Shown: piece by piece, positions 53,740 through 62,164 of the stretch | Position numbering within the stretch: position 1 is the first letter of the stretch | How the letters are laid out: every line of letters starts with the position of its first letter | Source of the DNA: CBDFKK01 sp965248815 | GTDB lineage: Bacteria; Pseudomonadota; Alphaproteobacteria; SMXP01 | DNA length: 64,000 bases | NCBI GenBank assembly: GCA_965248815.1 | Contig: CBDFKK010000008.1 | Location: forward strand, 2,046,001-2,110,000 | Direction of reading: 5' to 3' | The notes under the pieces: generated by a model | The model's input: the letters and a program-made list of their open reading frames with translations, nothing else | Database searches by the model: none | What the model was told of the DNA's origin: nothing | Translations under genes and position numbers: made by a program

Positions 53740-54486
53740 TCACGCCGTAAGAAGACCGCCGTCGACGGGGATCACGTCGCCGGTCATATAAAAAGAGTCT
53801 TCGGAGGCCAGAAAGACCACAAGTTCCGCAATGTCGCCAAGCGTTCCTTTGGACCCTAAAGGCCCGCCGGATTTGTGCCCACCGGTTAGTTGATCGATAA
53901 GATCGCCTTCGATATCGCCGGCGAGAATCCCGTTGACGCGGACCGTTTTGTCTTTTTCTGCGCCCTCGAGGGCCGCTGCCTTGGTCATCATTTTGACGGC
54001 GCCCGCGCTCGCGCACAGCGCTGCCGCGTTGGGCCGGCCGGCGGTGCCAAAGACAGAGGTCAAATTTACAATCGAGCCGTTGCCTTGCGCTTTCATAACC
54101 GGAAACGCGGCTTTAAGGCCGAGAAAACAAGCCTCGATATTCTGCCGGTTGACGGCCCGGTATTCATCCAAGCTGGTTTCAATGATCGGCTTGATGTAAC
54201 CCGCAGCCAAGCCCTGAACCAACACGTCGAGTCGGCCAAACGTTTGCCTCACCTCGTCGATGACGCTCGTCCAGCTTTCAAGCGATGTGATGTCGTGGTC
54301 CCTGACCAGCAATCGATTGGGAGCAAGGTCCAAATTGTCGGCGATGGAGCCAAGCGATGCTGCGTCCTTTTCCGTCAAGACAAGTGTTGCCCCTTCGCCC
54401 GCCAGTGCTTGCGCAATCTCCGCGCGGCCGGGCACAGAGGCCGCGGTTACCAAACAAATCTTATCTTTGACGCGTTCCCCCACCAT
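53740..54486 (-). CDS. SDR-fold protein lacking catalytic Tyr and Lys (pseudo-SDR)
   Basis: 248 residues from ATG 54486, which has GAGGACGGG in front. The overall SDR fold is clear (KDKICLVTAASVPGRAEIAQAL, NGSIVNLTSVFG, FLASEDSFYMTGDVIPVDGG). However, the Gly-rich loop is AASVPGRA, NNAG is replaced by QGLAAG, and the active site reads LCASAGAV where the family has YxxSK. The Ser (about 144) is kept while Tyr (157) and Lys (161) are Leu and Ala. It is unlikely to be a normal dehydrogenase; a partner or regulatory subunit of its neighbour is possible. Confidence 0.82.
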   Translation of the reverse strand: MVGERVKDKICLVTAASVPGRAEIAQALAGEGATLVLTEKDAASLGSIADNLDLAPNRLLVRDHDITSLESWTSVIDEVRQTFGRLDVLVQGLAAGYIKPIIETSLDEYRAVNRQNIEACFLGLKAAFPVMKAQGNGSIVNLTSVFGTAGRPNAAALCASAGAVKMMTKAAALEGAEKDKTVRVNGILAGDIEGDLIDQLTGGHKSGGPLGSKGTLGDIAELVVFLASEDSFYMTGDVIPVDGGLLTA

Positions 54487-54494
54487 GCCCGTCC

Positions 54495-55754
54495 TCAAAC
54501 TTGTGTCCCCAGAATCGCTGCCCGGTCTTTAGGCTTCTTGAGAAGGTCTTCGGGATCGTCGACCAGAGGATCGCCTGTTTCTAAGCCGAGCAAATATTTT
54601 CCTGTCGGCGCCATGGTGTGATCCCAATTGAGCTCGATGTGGGTGGCTACCGCGGCGCAGTCGCGCCTGTGCCGCTGCACGGGGTTTGATTTGTGTTGAC
54701 CGCCCGCCCCCATCATGGCGGAAAGGCGCGCCGTCGCGCTTACACAAAGATGCGCAGCAAATGTCGTATCGCGCCGGCACTTTAAGAGATCGGCCCCGAC
54801 AACATCTTCTCCGGCAATACCTTTTTCATGGAGAAACTTACAAGAGTTTTCAAAAATCATTTCAGCCGTTTCGAGTTCAGCCAAAGATTCGCCAACGCGT
54901 ACTTGTACCGGAATTTGCCCGACAATTGACTCGCGGAACATCCGGCCCACACGCTCTTTGGTAATGTCGCAATAGGACTCAAGCGCGCCCCGCGCCGTTC
55001 CCGTCAGGGGACCCGCAAACCACGTCTTTTGATAAAGCGTCGTGCGCACGCGATAGAGATAGCTGTCGTGAAACTTGGCGCCCGGCGTGTCGTTGCCCAT
55101 GATCTCTTCCCGCGTACCGACACGGCGCGCTGGCACGAACAGTTCGGTCACCTTGACATCATGACTACCCGTGCCGCGCAAGCCTTCGGTATCCCAGGTA
55201 TCGATAAGTTCGTAATCGCCCGGATAGAGCATGACCATATGTGAAAACGGTTTTTCGGAATCGTCTTTGGCCAAGACCATGACGACGCTGGCATGATGAA
55301 TGCCACTCACGAATTTCCAGAGCCCGCTGACGACGTAACCGCCGTCCGCTTCGACGATCGACCCACCGCCCGCCGAGCCGGTGCTGACGATGGCATCTGG
55401 ATTGGCCGGCCAAAACTCTTCCTGCGCCTCCGGCGGAAAACGTCCGATAAACATGGCATGGGAAAAGACAAGGGAAGCAATCCACGCGGTCGAGCCACAC
55501 GCGCGGCCAATTTCGCGCGAGATGTCGTAATGGACGCCGAAGTCCATTTGATAGCCGCCGTAGCGCTTGGGCATATAAATCTTGTTGAGACCGGCGGCGC
55601 GCAAATCTGCGATGGTTTCATCCGGCATACGCCGAAGGTCTTCCGCCCGCGGCGCACGGTCTCTCAATACGGGAACGAGATTACGCGCAGCTTCAACCAG
55701 TTCGTCCCGCGAGGGCACGTGGCTTGCTGTGTTAATTTTTCTGACAACCGGCAT
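54495..55754 (-). CDS. Acyl-CoA dehydrogenase-fold flavin monooxygenase-like protein
   Basis: 419 residues. The N-terminal helical domain has LVPVLRDRAPRAEDLRRMPDETIADLRAAGL, followed by YGGYQMDFGVHYDISREIGRACGSTAWI and the beta domain DGGYVVSGLWKFVSGIHHA. This is the pattern of the HsaA/HpaH/DszC group, flavin-dependent hydroxylases that use reduced flavin and O2 rather than acyl-CoA. The start is ATG 55754 (MPVVRKINTASHVPSRDE). A flavin reductase is not adjacent. First gene of the operon with two SDRs; an 18-bp palindrome lies 13 bases upstream. Confidence 0.82.
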   Translation of the reverse strand: MPVVRKINTASHVPSRDELVEAARNLVPVLRDRAPRAEDLRRMPDETIADLRAAGLNKIYMPKRYGGYQMDFGVHYDISREIGRACGSTAWIASLVFSHAMFIGRFPPEAQEEFWPANPDAIVSTGSAGGGSIVEADGGYVVSGLWKFVSGIHHASVVMVLAKDDSEKPFSHMVMLYPGDYELIDTWDTEGLRGTGSHDVKVTELFVPARRVGTREEIMGNDTPGAKFHDSYLYRVRTTLYQKTWFAGPLTGTARGALESYCDITKERVGRMFRESIVGQIPVQVRVGESLAELETAEMIFENSCKFLHEKGIAGEDVVGADLLKCRRDTTFAAHLCVSATARLSAMMGAGGQHKSNPVQRHRRDCAAVATHIELNWDHTMAPTGKYLLGLETGDPLVDDPEDLLKKPKDRAAILGTQV

Positions 55755-55767
55755 GTCCCGTCTTTCC

Positions 55768-55785
55768 CGCTGTTCGCGAACAGCG
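55768..55785. promoter_or_regulatory. 18-bp perfect palindrome, likely operator
   Basis: CGCTGTTCGCGAACAGCG lies 13 bases upstream of the monooxygenase-like start. A perfect palindrome at this place suggests a repressor site covering the leader. No regulator gene is adjacent. Confidence 0.55.
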
Positions 55786-55985
55786 CAATCAGCGTCACGA
55801 AAAAGATCAAATCTCATTTCAATGGGAAGCGAGCCTACCAGCTCGACGACGACAACGTTAGGGTCTTTGCTCCGCTGCTCGGTCCTTGGACCCAAGGCTA
55901 CAAAACGAGGAGAGCACTAAAGACATCTGACGAACGACATATATAATGCGCGCCCAACGAAAGAGTGGATCAAGGGAGACTCCTT

Positions 55986-56645
55986 ATGGGTGAAATGATT
56001 GAACTTACTGCATCGGACGGACACAAGCTCGCCGCCTACAAGGCGAGACCCGCAGGCCCTGTGAAAGGCGGGCTTGTCATTATTCAAGAAGTGTTCGGCC
56101 TCAATGACAATTTGAAGCGCGTCGCCGAACGCTATGCCGGCCAGGGCTATCTTTCGATCGTGCCGGCCATGTTCGACCGCATCGATCCGGGCATCCAAAT
56201 TCCCTATTCGGATATCCCGCGCGCCCTCAAATGTATGGGCAAGCTCGACAATGAAAAAGTCTTGCTCGACGTCGAAGCCGCGCGCCGAGAAGTGGCCGGT
56301 GCCGGCAAGACGGCCATTGTCGGTTATTGCTGGGGCGGCGCGGTCAGCTTCAGGGCATCATGCAATCTCGATTTTGATGTCGCGCTTTCGTACTACGGCG
56401 GCGGCATCAACAATCTCGTTTCTACGATGAAACCGAAAATTCCGATCATGTTTCACTTCGGTGAAAAGGATACGCACATTCCCATGAGCGCCGTCGAAGA
56501 AGTCAAGCAAGGCTATCCAGACGGCGTTTATCATGTCTATGACGCCGAGCACGGCTTTGTCTGCGACGACCGTGACAGCTTTAGCGCCGATGCCACGAAA
56601 ATTTCCGAAGAGCGCAATTTGGAGTTCCTTGCGCAGCATATGTAG
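55986..56645 (+). CDS. Dienelactone hydrolase family protein
   Basis: 219 residues, alpha/beta hydrolase. The DLH triad is visible: Cys in IVGYCWGGAVSF, Asp in FHFGEKDTHIP and His in YDAEHGFVCDD. It opens with LTASDGHKLAAYKARP. The family hydrolyses dienelactone and related esters in ring-cleavage pathways, but many members act on other substrates. ATG 55986 has AGGGAGA in front. It is divergent from the monooxygenase operon. Confidence 0.88.
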   Translation: MGEMIELTASDGHKLAAYKARPAGPVKGGLVIIQEVFGLNDNLKRVAERYAGQGYLSIVPAMFDRIDPGIQIPYSDIPRALKCMGKLDNEKVLLDVEAARREVAGAGKTAIVGYCWGGAVSFRASCNLDFDVALSYYGGGINNLVSTMKPKIPIMFHFGEKDTHIPMSAVEEVKQGYPDGVYHVYDAEHGFVCDDRDSFSADATKISEERNLEFLAQHM

Positions 56646-56690
56646 AAGAGTCCGCGCTAAACATATGCCCTAAGAGGAATTGGAAAGTCA

Positions 56691-56867
56691 GATGGATTCC
56701 GGACAACTAACATTCCTGACCAAATCAGAGATTTGGAGGAAAGTTGTTTCCGGAATGACGCAAAGGTGGGGCACAACTTAGACAAATAAACGGCGTCATT
56801 CCGGACGTTAGGTGAGTCCAAAGACCGCAGGTCTTTGGCCGGCGAGCCTTACGATCCGGAATCCATG
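56691..56867. repeat. Dispersed inverted-repeat element, family A, copy 2
   Basis: Contains GATGGATTCCGGAC, TCCGGAATGACG, CGTCATTCCGGACGTTAGG and GATCCGGAATCCATG, the same words as 21751-21949 in a rearranged order, plus a hairpin CCAAAGACC..GGTCTTTGG. No ORF. Confidence 0.7.
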
Positions 56868-56908
56868 TGCCTTTCGGTTCGCACCCCAATCAATCGGAGA
56901 CTTCCTCC

Positions 56909-57412
56909 ATGGCGGCTAATCAGGACTTAGAACAAGAACTCGAAACCGTGTTTCGCGCGTACGAAGAGCTTTGGGACAAGCAAGACGCGTCCGAGGTTAT
57001 CGCACTTTGGGATTTAGATTACCCTGAACCCTTTTACCTTGCCGAAGAACAAGACGATTGGCGTGTCGGCTGGGATAGGTTGAAAGACTACTGGGGCCCG
57101 CCAGGCCGCAACAAAGCCAGCGAAACCATGCGCATGCGCTTTCACTCCATTCAAGCCAAACTTCTCGCGCCGGATTTAGCCTTTGCTTCATTTTGGATTC
57201 GCTTCGATACCAAAATGAAATTTCTACCCAAGCCCATCGGTAACGATTCGCGCGCTAGCGCCGTGTTTCGTAAGAAATCCCAAGGCTGGCGTCTAGTTGC
57301 CTAGACCGAGGCGCCCCAATCGCCGCTCGTCTATATGCAAAAACTCTATGAGATGAACGTGCACCCAGAGTTCGAACAATTCAGCAAAGATGTCGCCGAC
57401 TCAGCGAAGTAG
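56909..57412 (+). pseudogene. NTF2/SnoaL-like protein with in-frame TAG
   Basis: The ATG at 56909 (MAANQDLEQELETVFRAYEE) opens a small NTF2-like fold: LWDKQDASEVIALWDLDYPEPFYLAEE, WGPPGRN, and KKSQGWRLVA. TAG at 57302-57304 stops it after 131 residues. The frame then continues as TEAPQSPLVYMQKLYEMNVHPEFEQF to TAG at 57410. The context WRLVA-x-xEAPQSPL suggests that the stop replaces Tyr (TAC or TAT to TAG). The fold usually hosts small lipophilic ligands or acts as an isomerase; the role is unknown. Confidence 0.75.
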
Positions 57413-57433
57413 GATATCGGCGATTAGGCCCCG

Positions 57434-57805
57434 TCACCCCAACGGATCGCCGGTGCGCCTAAAGTTTTCGATATAGACTTCGATCGCTTCGGCCGTGCCC
57501 GTCTCGTAGAGCCGGCCGTCTTCCAGCGCGACGATCAACGGCGCGTTTCCGATCAACGCTTTTGCGTTATCGCCGGACTCAATGAAACCTTGAGACTGAT
57601 AATAAAAGACCCAGCCGAAGTCGCCGATGATTGTTAAATCGTCGCAGATGCCGAGGCGAGTTACCTCGTCGGTTTCACCCAACCCCAAGACGTCACGCTC
57701 TTTGGCCGACAAGTCTTTACGAAATTCAATGACCTTGTTCCCGTCGACTTCGAGCGCTCGCAGAAAATTTAAGACTTTCTGCCGCGCCTGTTGAAACGTG
57801 ATCAT
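57434..57805 (-). CDS. Imm35-like immunity domain protein
   Basis: 123 residues. The C-terminal half, WVFYYQSQGFIESGDNAKALIGNAPLIVALEDGRLYETGTAEAIEVYIENF, follows the Imm35 pattern of polymorphic-toxin immunity proteins: W-x-F-x-Y-Q-S, GNAP and GTA-x-x-x-E-x-Y. No toxin gene is next to it. It may be an orphan immunity protein or a domesticated relative. Confidence 0.65.
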   Translation of the reverse strand: MITFQQARQKVLNFLRALEVDGNKVIEFRKDLSAKERDVLGLGETDEVTRLGICDDLTIIGDFGWVFYYQSQGFIESGDNAKALIGNAPLIVALEDGRLYETGTAEAIEVYIENFRRTGDPLG

Positions 57806-58024
57806 TGAATTTTCCGCGAAGTTAAGAAGCGAATCGCCTGCATTAGAGGCGATATGGGACTATCAAATGAGACGCTTCGCAAGCCGCTGGTTAATCGGTT
57901 TTACGCGCTTCAAATGCCGTTAACCAATAAGCGGTCGCTGGACCGGATCCTCAGCGTAGAGTACACTTTTGGCTCTGACTGAATCAGGTTGTAAGTGAGC
58001 GCCATACTGGCGATGGGGGTATTG

Positions 58025-58216
58025 ATGAAGCTTCACAAAAGATTATCGCGAACCGTTCTTGGCCAGGGCGGATTGATTGTAGCCGCGACAATTGCAATGG
58101 CTGGGTCCGCCGCCGCGCGCATTCCCATGGCGTTGCCGGAACCGTCTTCGCTGTCGCTTGTCGGGCTTGGCATTGTCGGCGCCATCGTGGCCTACAGAGT
58201 TAGGCGCCGCAAATAG
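58025..58216 (+). CDS. Tiny PEP-CTERM sorting-signal protein
   Basis: 63 residues from ATG 58025 (GGGGG upstream). A hydrophobic N-terminal segment (GGLIVAATIAMAGSAAA) looks like a signal peptide; the C-terminus is LPEPSSLSLVGLGIVGAIVAYRVRRRK. That is a PEP motif, one membrane helix and an Arg/Lys tail, the PEP-CTERM exosortase signal. The mature part between the two is only a few residues. No exosortase or EPS genes are in the window. Confidence 0.65.
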   Translation: MKLHKRLSRTVLGQGGLIVAATIAMAGSAAARIPMALPEPSSLSLVGLGIVGAIVAYRVRRRK

Positions 58217-58313
58217 ACCGCTCGCGGGGCTATGAAGTCATCGGCCCCGCAAAAATCGCCGTCTTTTTTTTGGAAGCGGCCAATAAAAATAATAAGAACG
58301 GCATGAACCTTCC

Positions 58314-59207
58314 ATGCGCGAAGCTTTAGAAGCCTTTTTGTTCACTTATCATACGACGATTTACACCTCGCTGTTTTTCGGAACGATCGGCGCGGTCGCA
58401 CTTTGGGAAAACGCGGCGCCGCGGCGCGAACTGCTGACATCGTTGCGTACGCGCTGGCTGAACAATTTCGGCATCATGTTTGTCAACACGTCGATCGTCT
58501 GGATCGTGTTTCCGGGCTTCGGCATTGGCGCGGCGCTGATTACGGCGGAGCAAGACTGGGGCTTGCTGCGCCTTGTCAGCGCACCCTATTGGGTAGCGTT
58601 CGTCGTCTCCATCATTTTGATGGACCTCACCCGCTACGCCGAACATTTTCTTCTGCATCATGTTCCGATTTTTTGGCGCATCCACCGCATGCATCACACC
58701 GATCTCGATTTCGACGTCACCACCGCGGTGCGCTTTCATCCGGCCGAAGCGATCGGCGTCATCGGCATTAAAGTCGCAACCGTCGCCGTGCTCGGCGCGC
58801 CCATCGCCGCCGTTTTGCTTTATGAACTCGCCTATCCCATGACGACCTTTTGGGTGCACGGCAATTTGCGCATGCCCAAAGGATGAGACAAGGCCATTCG
58901 CTTGCTCTTCATCACGCCGGACATACACCGCGCGCATCATTCTATTTTACCGCAAGAAGCCAACAGCAATTTCGGCGGGCTGTTTTCGTGGTGGGACCGG
59001 CTGTTCGGTACTTATACTGACGAACCACAAGCGGGACACGAAGGCATGACCATCGGCCTGAACGGATTTCGCGACGACCGGCATTTAAAGCTCGGTTGGA
59101 TGGTCATGAATCCGTTCTTGGAGCCGGAACGCGAAGAAGAGCTTGCCGAGGAACGCGCAAGCTCTCTTTCCGTCCACGCCTCAACCCAAGGACCTGCCCA
59201 ACGCTAA
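58314..59207 (+). pseudogene. Fatty acid hydroxylase/sterol desaturase family, with in-frame TGA
   Basis: A membrane di-iron protein. His clusters are visible: HFLLHHVPIFWRIHRMHHTD, HG near the C-terminus of the first part, and HRAHHSIL after the break. TGA at 58884-58886 stops translation after RMPKG. The frame goes on as DKAIRLLFITPDIHRAHHSI ... NSNFGGLFSWWDRLFGTY to 59207. The second half carries the last HxxHH motif needed for iron, so the short product should be inactive. A Trp codon (TGG to TGA) is the simplest origin. Confidence 0.82.
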
Positions 59208-59286
59208 ACCGGCGCGGCGTCCACAAGACTGTTCCCTTTATCATCGCGCTCACCATACGCCGCTCGCTCCACGAGATCGAGCTGCA

Positions 59287-59380
59287 CCCCCTCAACCGTC
59301 CCTCACTTTGTTCGGGACACCCTCGCCCCCTTTAGGGGGAGAGGTCGTGAGGCGGCTTTGCCGCCGAGCGGGTGAGGGGG
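59287..59380. repeat. Dispersed inverted-repeat element, family B, copy 3
   Basis: Left word CCCCCTCAACCGTCCC with TTTGTTCGGGAC, right end GGTGAGGGGG, and the GCGGCTTTGCCGCC hairpin. Same family as 24957-25080, with one base change in the left end. Confidence 0.7.
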
Positions 59381-59452
59381 TTAGTCAGCATTGGGACGGG
59401 CGTGTGATTTCTTGATAGGATTGACCAACGCCTCTTACAGAAAGAAATTCTC

Positions 59453-60385
59453 ATGGCCAAAGATTCCATTCTCGAACCGTTCGAGCCCGGTGACATTTTC
59501 GTCGGCGCCACCGACCTCAATAATCAAGAAGACGACCATGCGGGCGACGGCCGCATCTTTCAATTCGACAAAGAACTCAACCGAAAGTCCGTGCTTTACA
59601 CCAAAGGCACGAGCCACCTCGTGAAGGGTCTGGCCTTCGCACCGGACAAAACCTTGTGGGCCTTCGACACGGCGGAGCGCGCCGCAATTCATGTCGATCC
59701 CAAAGCGGGCACGCAATTGCCGTCCAAATCCTACGGCGAGCGGCCGTGGGGCTCAGTCGTGTTTGCCAAGGACGGTAGTTTCTTTTTAAACGAACATTCG
59801 ACGGGCACCCTCGACGACGTGCCGGAAAACATCCGCCACAATTACAAAGGCCTAGGCGGCACCAACAGCATCGGCGACGGTAACATTCACAAGTTCGATG
59901 CAGACGGTACTCCAGTCAAAGTGTTCGAGACGGAAACTTCCACGAGCTTTGCCGGCTTTCTCGGCGTCACCAGCATGGCGCTCCACCCGTCCGAAGAGTT
60001 CATCACTTACACGACGGAAACCAGCAAGCGCATCATGCGTTATGACATTGTCAACGACAAACAGATGCCCGACCTCGTGAAGCTACCGGAAGAGGAACGC
60101 GAGTTCGTGTTTTGCTTAAGCCAATTGGCCGACGGCTCCATTGTCGCGACAAGAGGCGACAAGATCGAAGTCATCGATGAAGCGGGCAAAGTCACCCGCA
60201 CCTACCCGATGGAGGATCGCGGCTGGGCCACCATTATTGAATCCAAAGACCGCGACCATTTGCTTGCCACAAACTTCCGCGACGGCCGCGTCGTAAAGAT
60301 CAACAAAGCGTCCGGCGATATCGTCAACACGATCGAGCTCAACGTTGAGCGCGCCCTCGCCGGCATCGCCGAATTTCCGGGGTAG
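59453..60385 (+). CDS. Beta-propeller protein of unknown function
   Basis: 310 residues, no signal peptide. Repeated short blades (GLAFAPDKTLWAFDTA, SVVFAKDGSFFLNEHS, SMALHPSEEFITYTTE, LSQLADGSIVATRGD, LLATNFRDGRVVKINKASG) indicate a WD40/SMP-30/NHL-type propeller. Catalytic residues of SMP-30 lactonases cannot be assigned. It starts upstream of an MFS gene and 43 bases separate its stop from that gene's presumed start. Confidence 0.65.
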   Translation: MAKDSILEPFEPGDIFVGATDLNNQEDDHAGDGRIFQFDKELNRKSVLYTKGTSHLVKGLAFAPDKTLWAFDTAERAAIHVDPKAGTQLPSKSYGERPWGSVVFAKDGSFFLNEHSTGTLDDVPENIRHNYKGLGGTNSIGDGNIHKFDADGTPVKVFETETSTSFAGFLGVTSMALHPSEEFITYTTETSKRIMRYDIVNDKQMPDLVKLPEEEREFVFCLSQLADGSIVATRGDKIEVIDEAGKVTRTYPMEDRGWATIIESKDRDHLLATNFRDGRVVKINKASGDIVNTIELNVERALAGIAEFPG

Positions 60386-60428
60386 CGGCTAACACATCAG
60401 CACTCTCCAATCTGATAGGAGAACGAAG

Positions 60429-61745
60429 ATCGCCGCCAATAAATGGGGGCCGATCCATCTCGCCGACGGCGTGACCACGCGCGCCGTTTGTACGCTGGTA
60501 TTGGTGGCGTTTTTGACGCAAGGACTCAGCGGCGGTCTGGACTTCCTTCAACCTTACATTTTCACGAACATCTTCGATGTCGAACAGGCTGATCACACTA
60601 AATTGGCCAGGGTCATACGCGCCTTAGTGATCATCGTTAACGGCTTATCAACTGTGACATTCAGTTTACTGAGCGATAGAATTGGTCGCAGGCAAATAAC
60701 TATATTTGGACTATGTATAGCTACCGCCGGGTTTGTTGCTTTGCCAATAGTGGCATCGGTGGATCAATTTTTACTCGCGCGTTTGGCAGTGGCTTTGGGT
60801 GCGGGGGCCATTACCGGCATGGCAGCAATACTTGTTCACGACTACGCCGAAGAGCGCTCACGTGGCAAGTTCGTCGCGGTCGCGGTCCTTGCTGGGATCA
60901 TCGGCGGCACCGTAATAACCACATCGGCCTCCTCCATATCTCGATTCTTTTTGTATCCGGAATTTTCCATTGCCACTTCTATTTATGTCGCTTTTTGGTC
61001 TACAGCACTTCTCTTATTGCTGGTGGCAAGCGTCGCCTGGAGCGGATTGAAGGACGTGACTGATGGTTCAAAGCATACGCCACCTCGGTACGGCCATCTA
61101 TTTTCTCAATTACTGACCGCCAATAGCAATATCCGACAATGGGTTTCATACGGCGCGACTAGTGTTGCCATCTTTAGCACAACGATCTACGGCTCGTATC
61201 TTGCGCTTTGGGCGATTTACGTTGGAAGATCCAACGGTATCGACCTTGGAGAGGCGTTAGCCGCAGTCGGATTGGTAATAGGGACAAAACATCTCGCGGA
61301 ATATGTTGGGCTGCCGATATTCGCATTGTTAGCTGATCGAACTAATCGCGTATTCGCCGTATTTGTTGCAGCAGCGTGGAATGCATCAGGCTTAGCTATA
61401 CTTGCGATGCTGGACGGCCCAACATCTGTTGGGAGCTACCTTGCCGTAATTTTGCTCGGTATCGGGTACATAAGCATGGCGATTGCAGCACTAACATTGG
61501 CAGGTCAAGAAGCACCCGCTGCATCGCGCGGCGCCATCATGGGCGGTTTCGCACTTTGGGGATCAATCGGTTCGATCGCCGCCTTCTATCTCGGCGGCCC
61601 AGCATTCGATACTGACCCAAGACTTCCATTTGCGCTCGCCGCTTTTGCCAATTTGCTCTTGGCTTTCTTCGCCGTGATGGTCTATCGCAAGTCGGGCGAG
61701 CCGTTTCGCCTGACCTTCGAGCAGGACGAAAGTACTCCGGCATGA
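60429..61745 (+). CDS. MFS transporter, apparent ATC start
   Basis: About 438 residues, 12 TM. The A-motif-like LLSDRIGRRQITIFGLCIA and the relative EERSRGKFVAVAVLAG mark it as a paralogue of the 47839 porter. AGGAG at 60417-60421 is spaced seven bases from ATC at 60429, which opens KWGPIHLADG in frame. The first standard start is GTG 60471, with no good ribosome-binding site. Thus either ATC is used or ATG has mutated. The stop overlaps the next start by ATGA. Confidence 0.75.
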   Translation: MAANKWGPIHLADGVTTRAVCTLVLVAFLTQGLSGGLDFLQPYIFTNIFDVEQADHTKLARVIRALVIIVNGLSTVTFSLLSDRIGRRQITIFGLCIATAGFVALPIVASVDQFLLARLAVALGAGAITGMAAILVHDYAEERSRGKFVAVAVLAGIIGGTVITTSASSISRFFLYPEFSIATSIYVAFWSTALLLLLVASVAWSGLKDVTDGSKHTPPRYGHLFSQLLTANSNIRQWVSYGATSVAIFSTTIYGSYLALWAIYVGRSNGIDLGEALAAVGLVIGTKHLAEYVGLPIFALLADRTNRVFAVFVAAAWNASGLAILAMLDGPTSVGSYLAVILLGIGYISMAIAALTLAGQEAPAASRGAIMGGFALWGSIGSIAAFYLGGPAFDTDPRLPFALAAFANLLLAFFAVMVYRKSGEPFRLTFEQDESTPA

Positions 61746-62164
61746 CGTCCAATTGGATCCAATACCTGCCGCGGGCAATCTTGATGCTGGCGGTCATCAG
61801 TTACGGCAATGTCGGCATGCTTTATGTCTTCGAGCCGGCGCTCATTGGGCGGGTTGGCATCGAGGTGACGAGCCCGGCCGGCATGACCAGTGTGCGCGTC
61901 GGCATCGGCGGCTTTCATTTCGGTGTGGCAATGATCGCGCTTTACTGTGTCGCGGCGCAAACGCGCGTCTTTGCCGGGCTTGCCATCATGAGTGTCATGA
62001 CCGGCGTCGTCGTCGCGACCCGGCTCGGCGGACTTGTCACCAATGGGTTCGACCAACAGGTCGTCGGCTTGATGACGCCCGAAGCCTTGATGCTTTTGAT
62101 TTTCGCGGGCGCAGCGCTCATGCAGCTGCGATTAGAAAACGCATCACAAGAGGCAAGCGCATGA
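61742..62164 (+). CDS. Small membrane protein (DUF4345-like), first of a tandem pair
   Basis: 140 residues, four hydrophobic segments. ISYGNVGMLYVFEPALIGRVGIEVTSPAGMTSVRVGIGGFHFGVAMIAL is diagnostic: the R-x-G-F/IGGFH-xG-VA block is shared with the next gene. It overlaps the MFS stop and the following start by ATGA. Function unknown. Confidence 0.7.
   Translation: MTSNWIQYLPRAILMLAVISYGNVGMLYVFEPALIGRVGIEVTSPAGMTSVRVGIGGFHFGVAMIALYCVAAQTRVFAGLAIMSVMTGVVVATRLGGLVTNGFDQQVVGLMTPEALMLLIFAGAALMQLRLENASQEASA

Noticed and set aside
26320..58886. TGA/TAG reassignment (alternative genetic code)
   Set aside because: Interrupted codons correspond to different amino acids, and TGA and TAG end many intact genes in the window.
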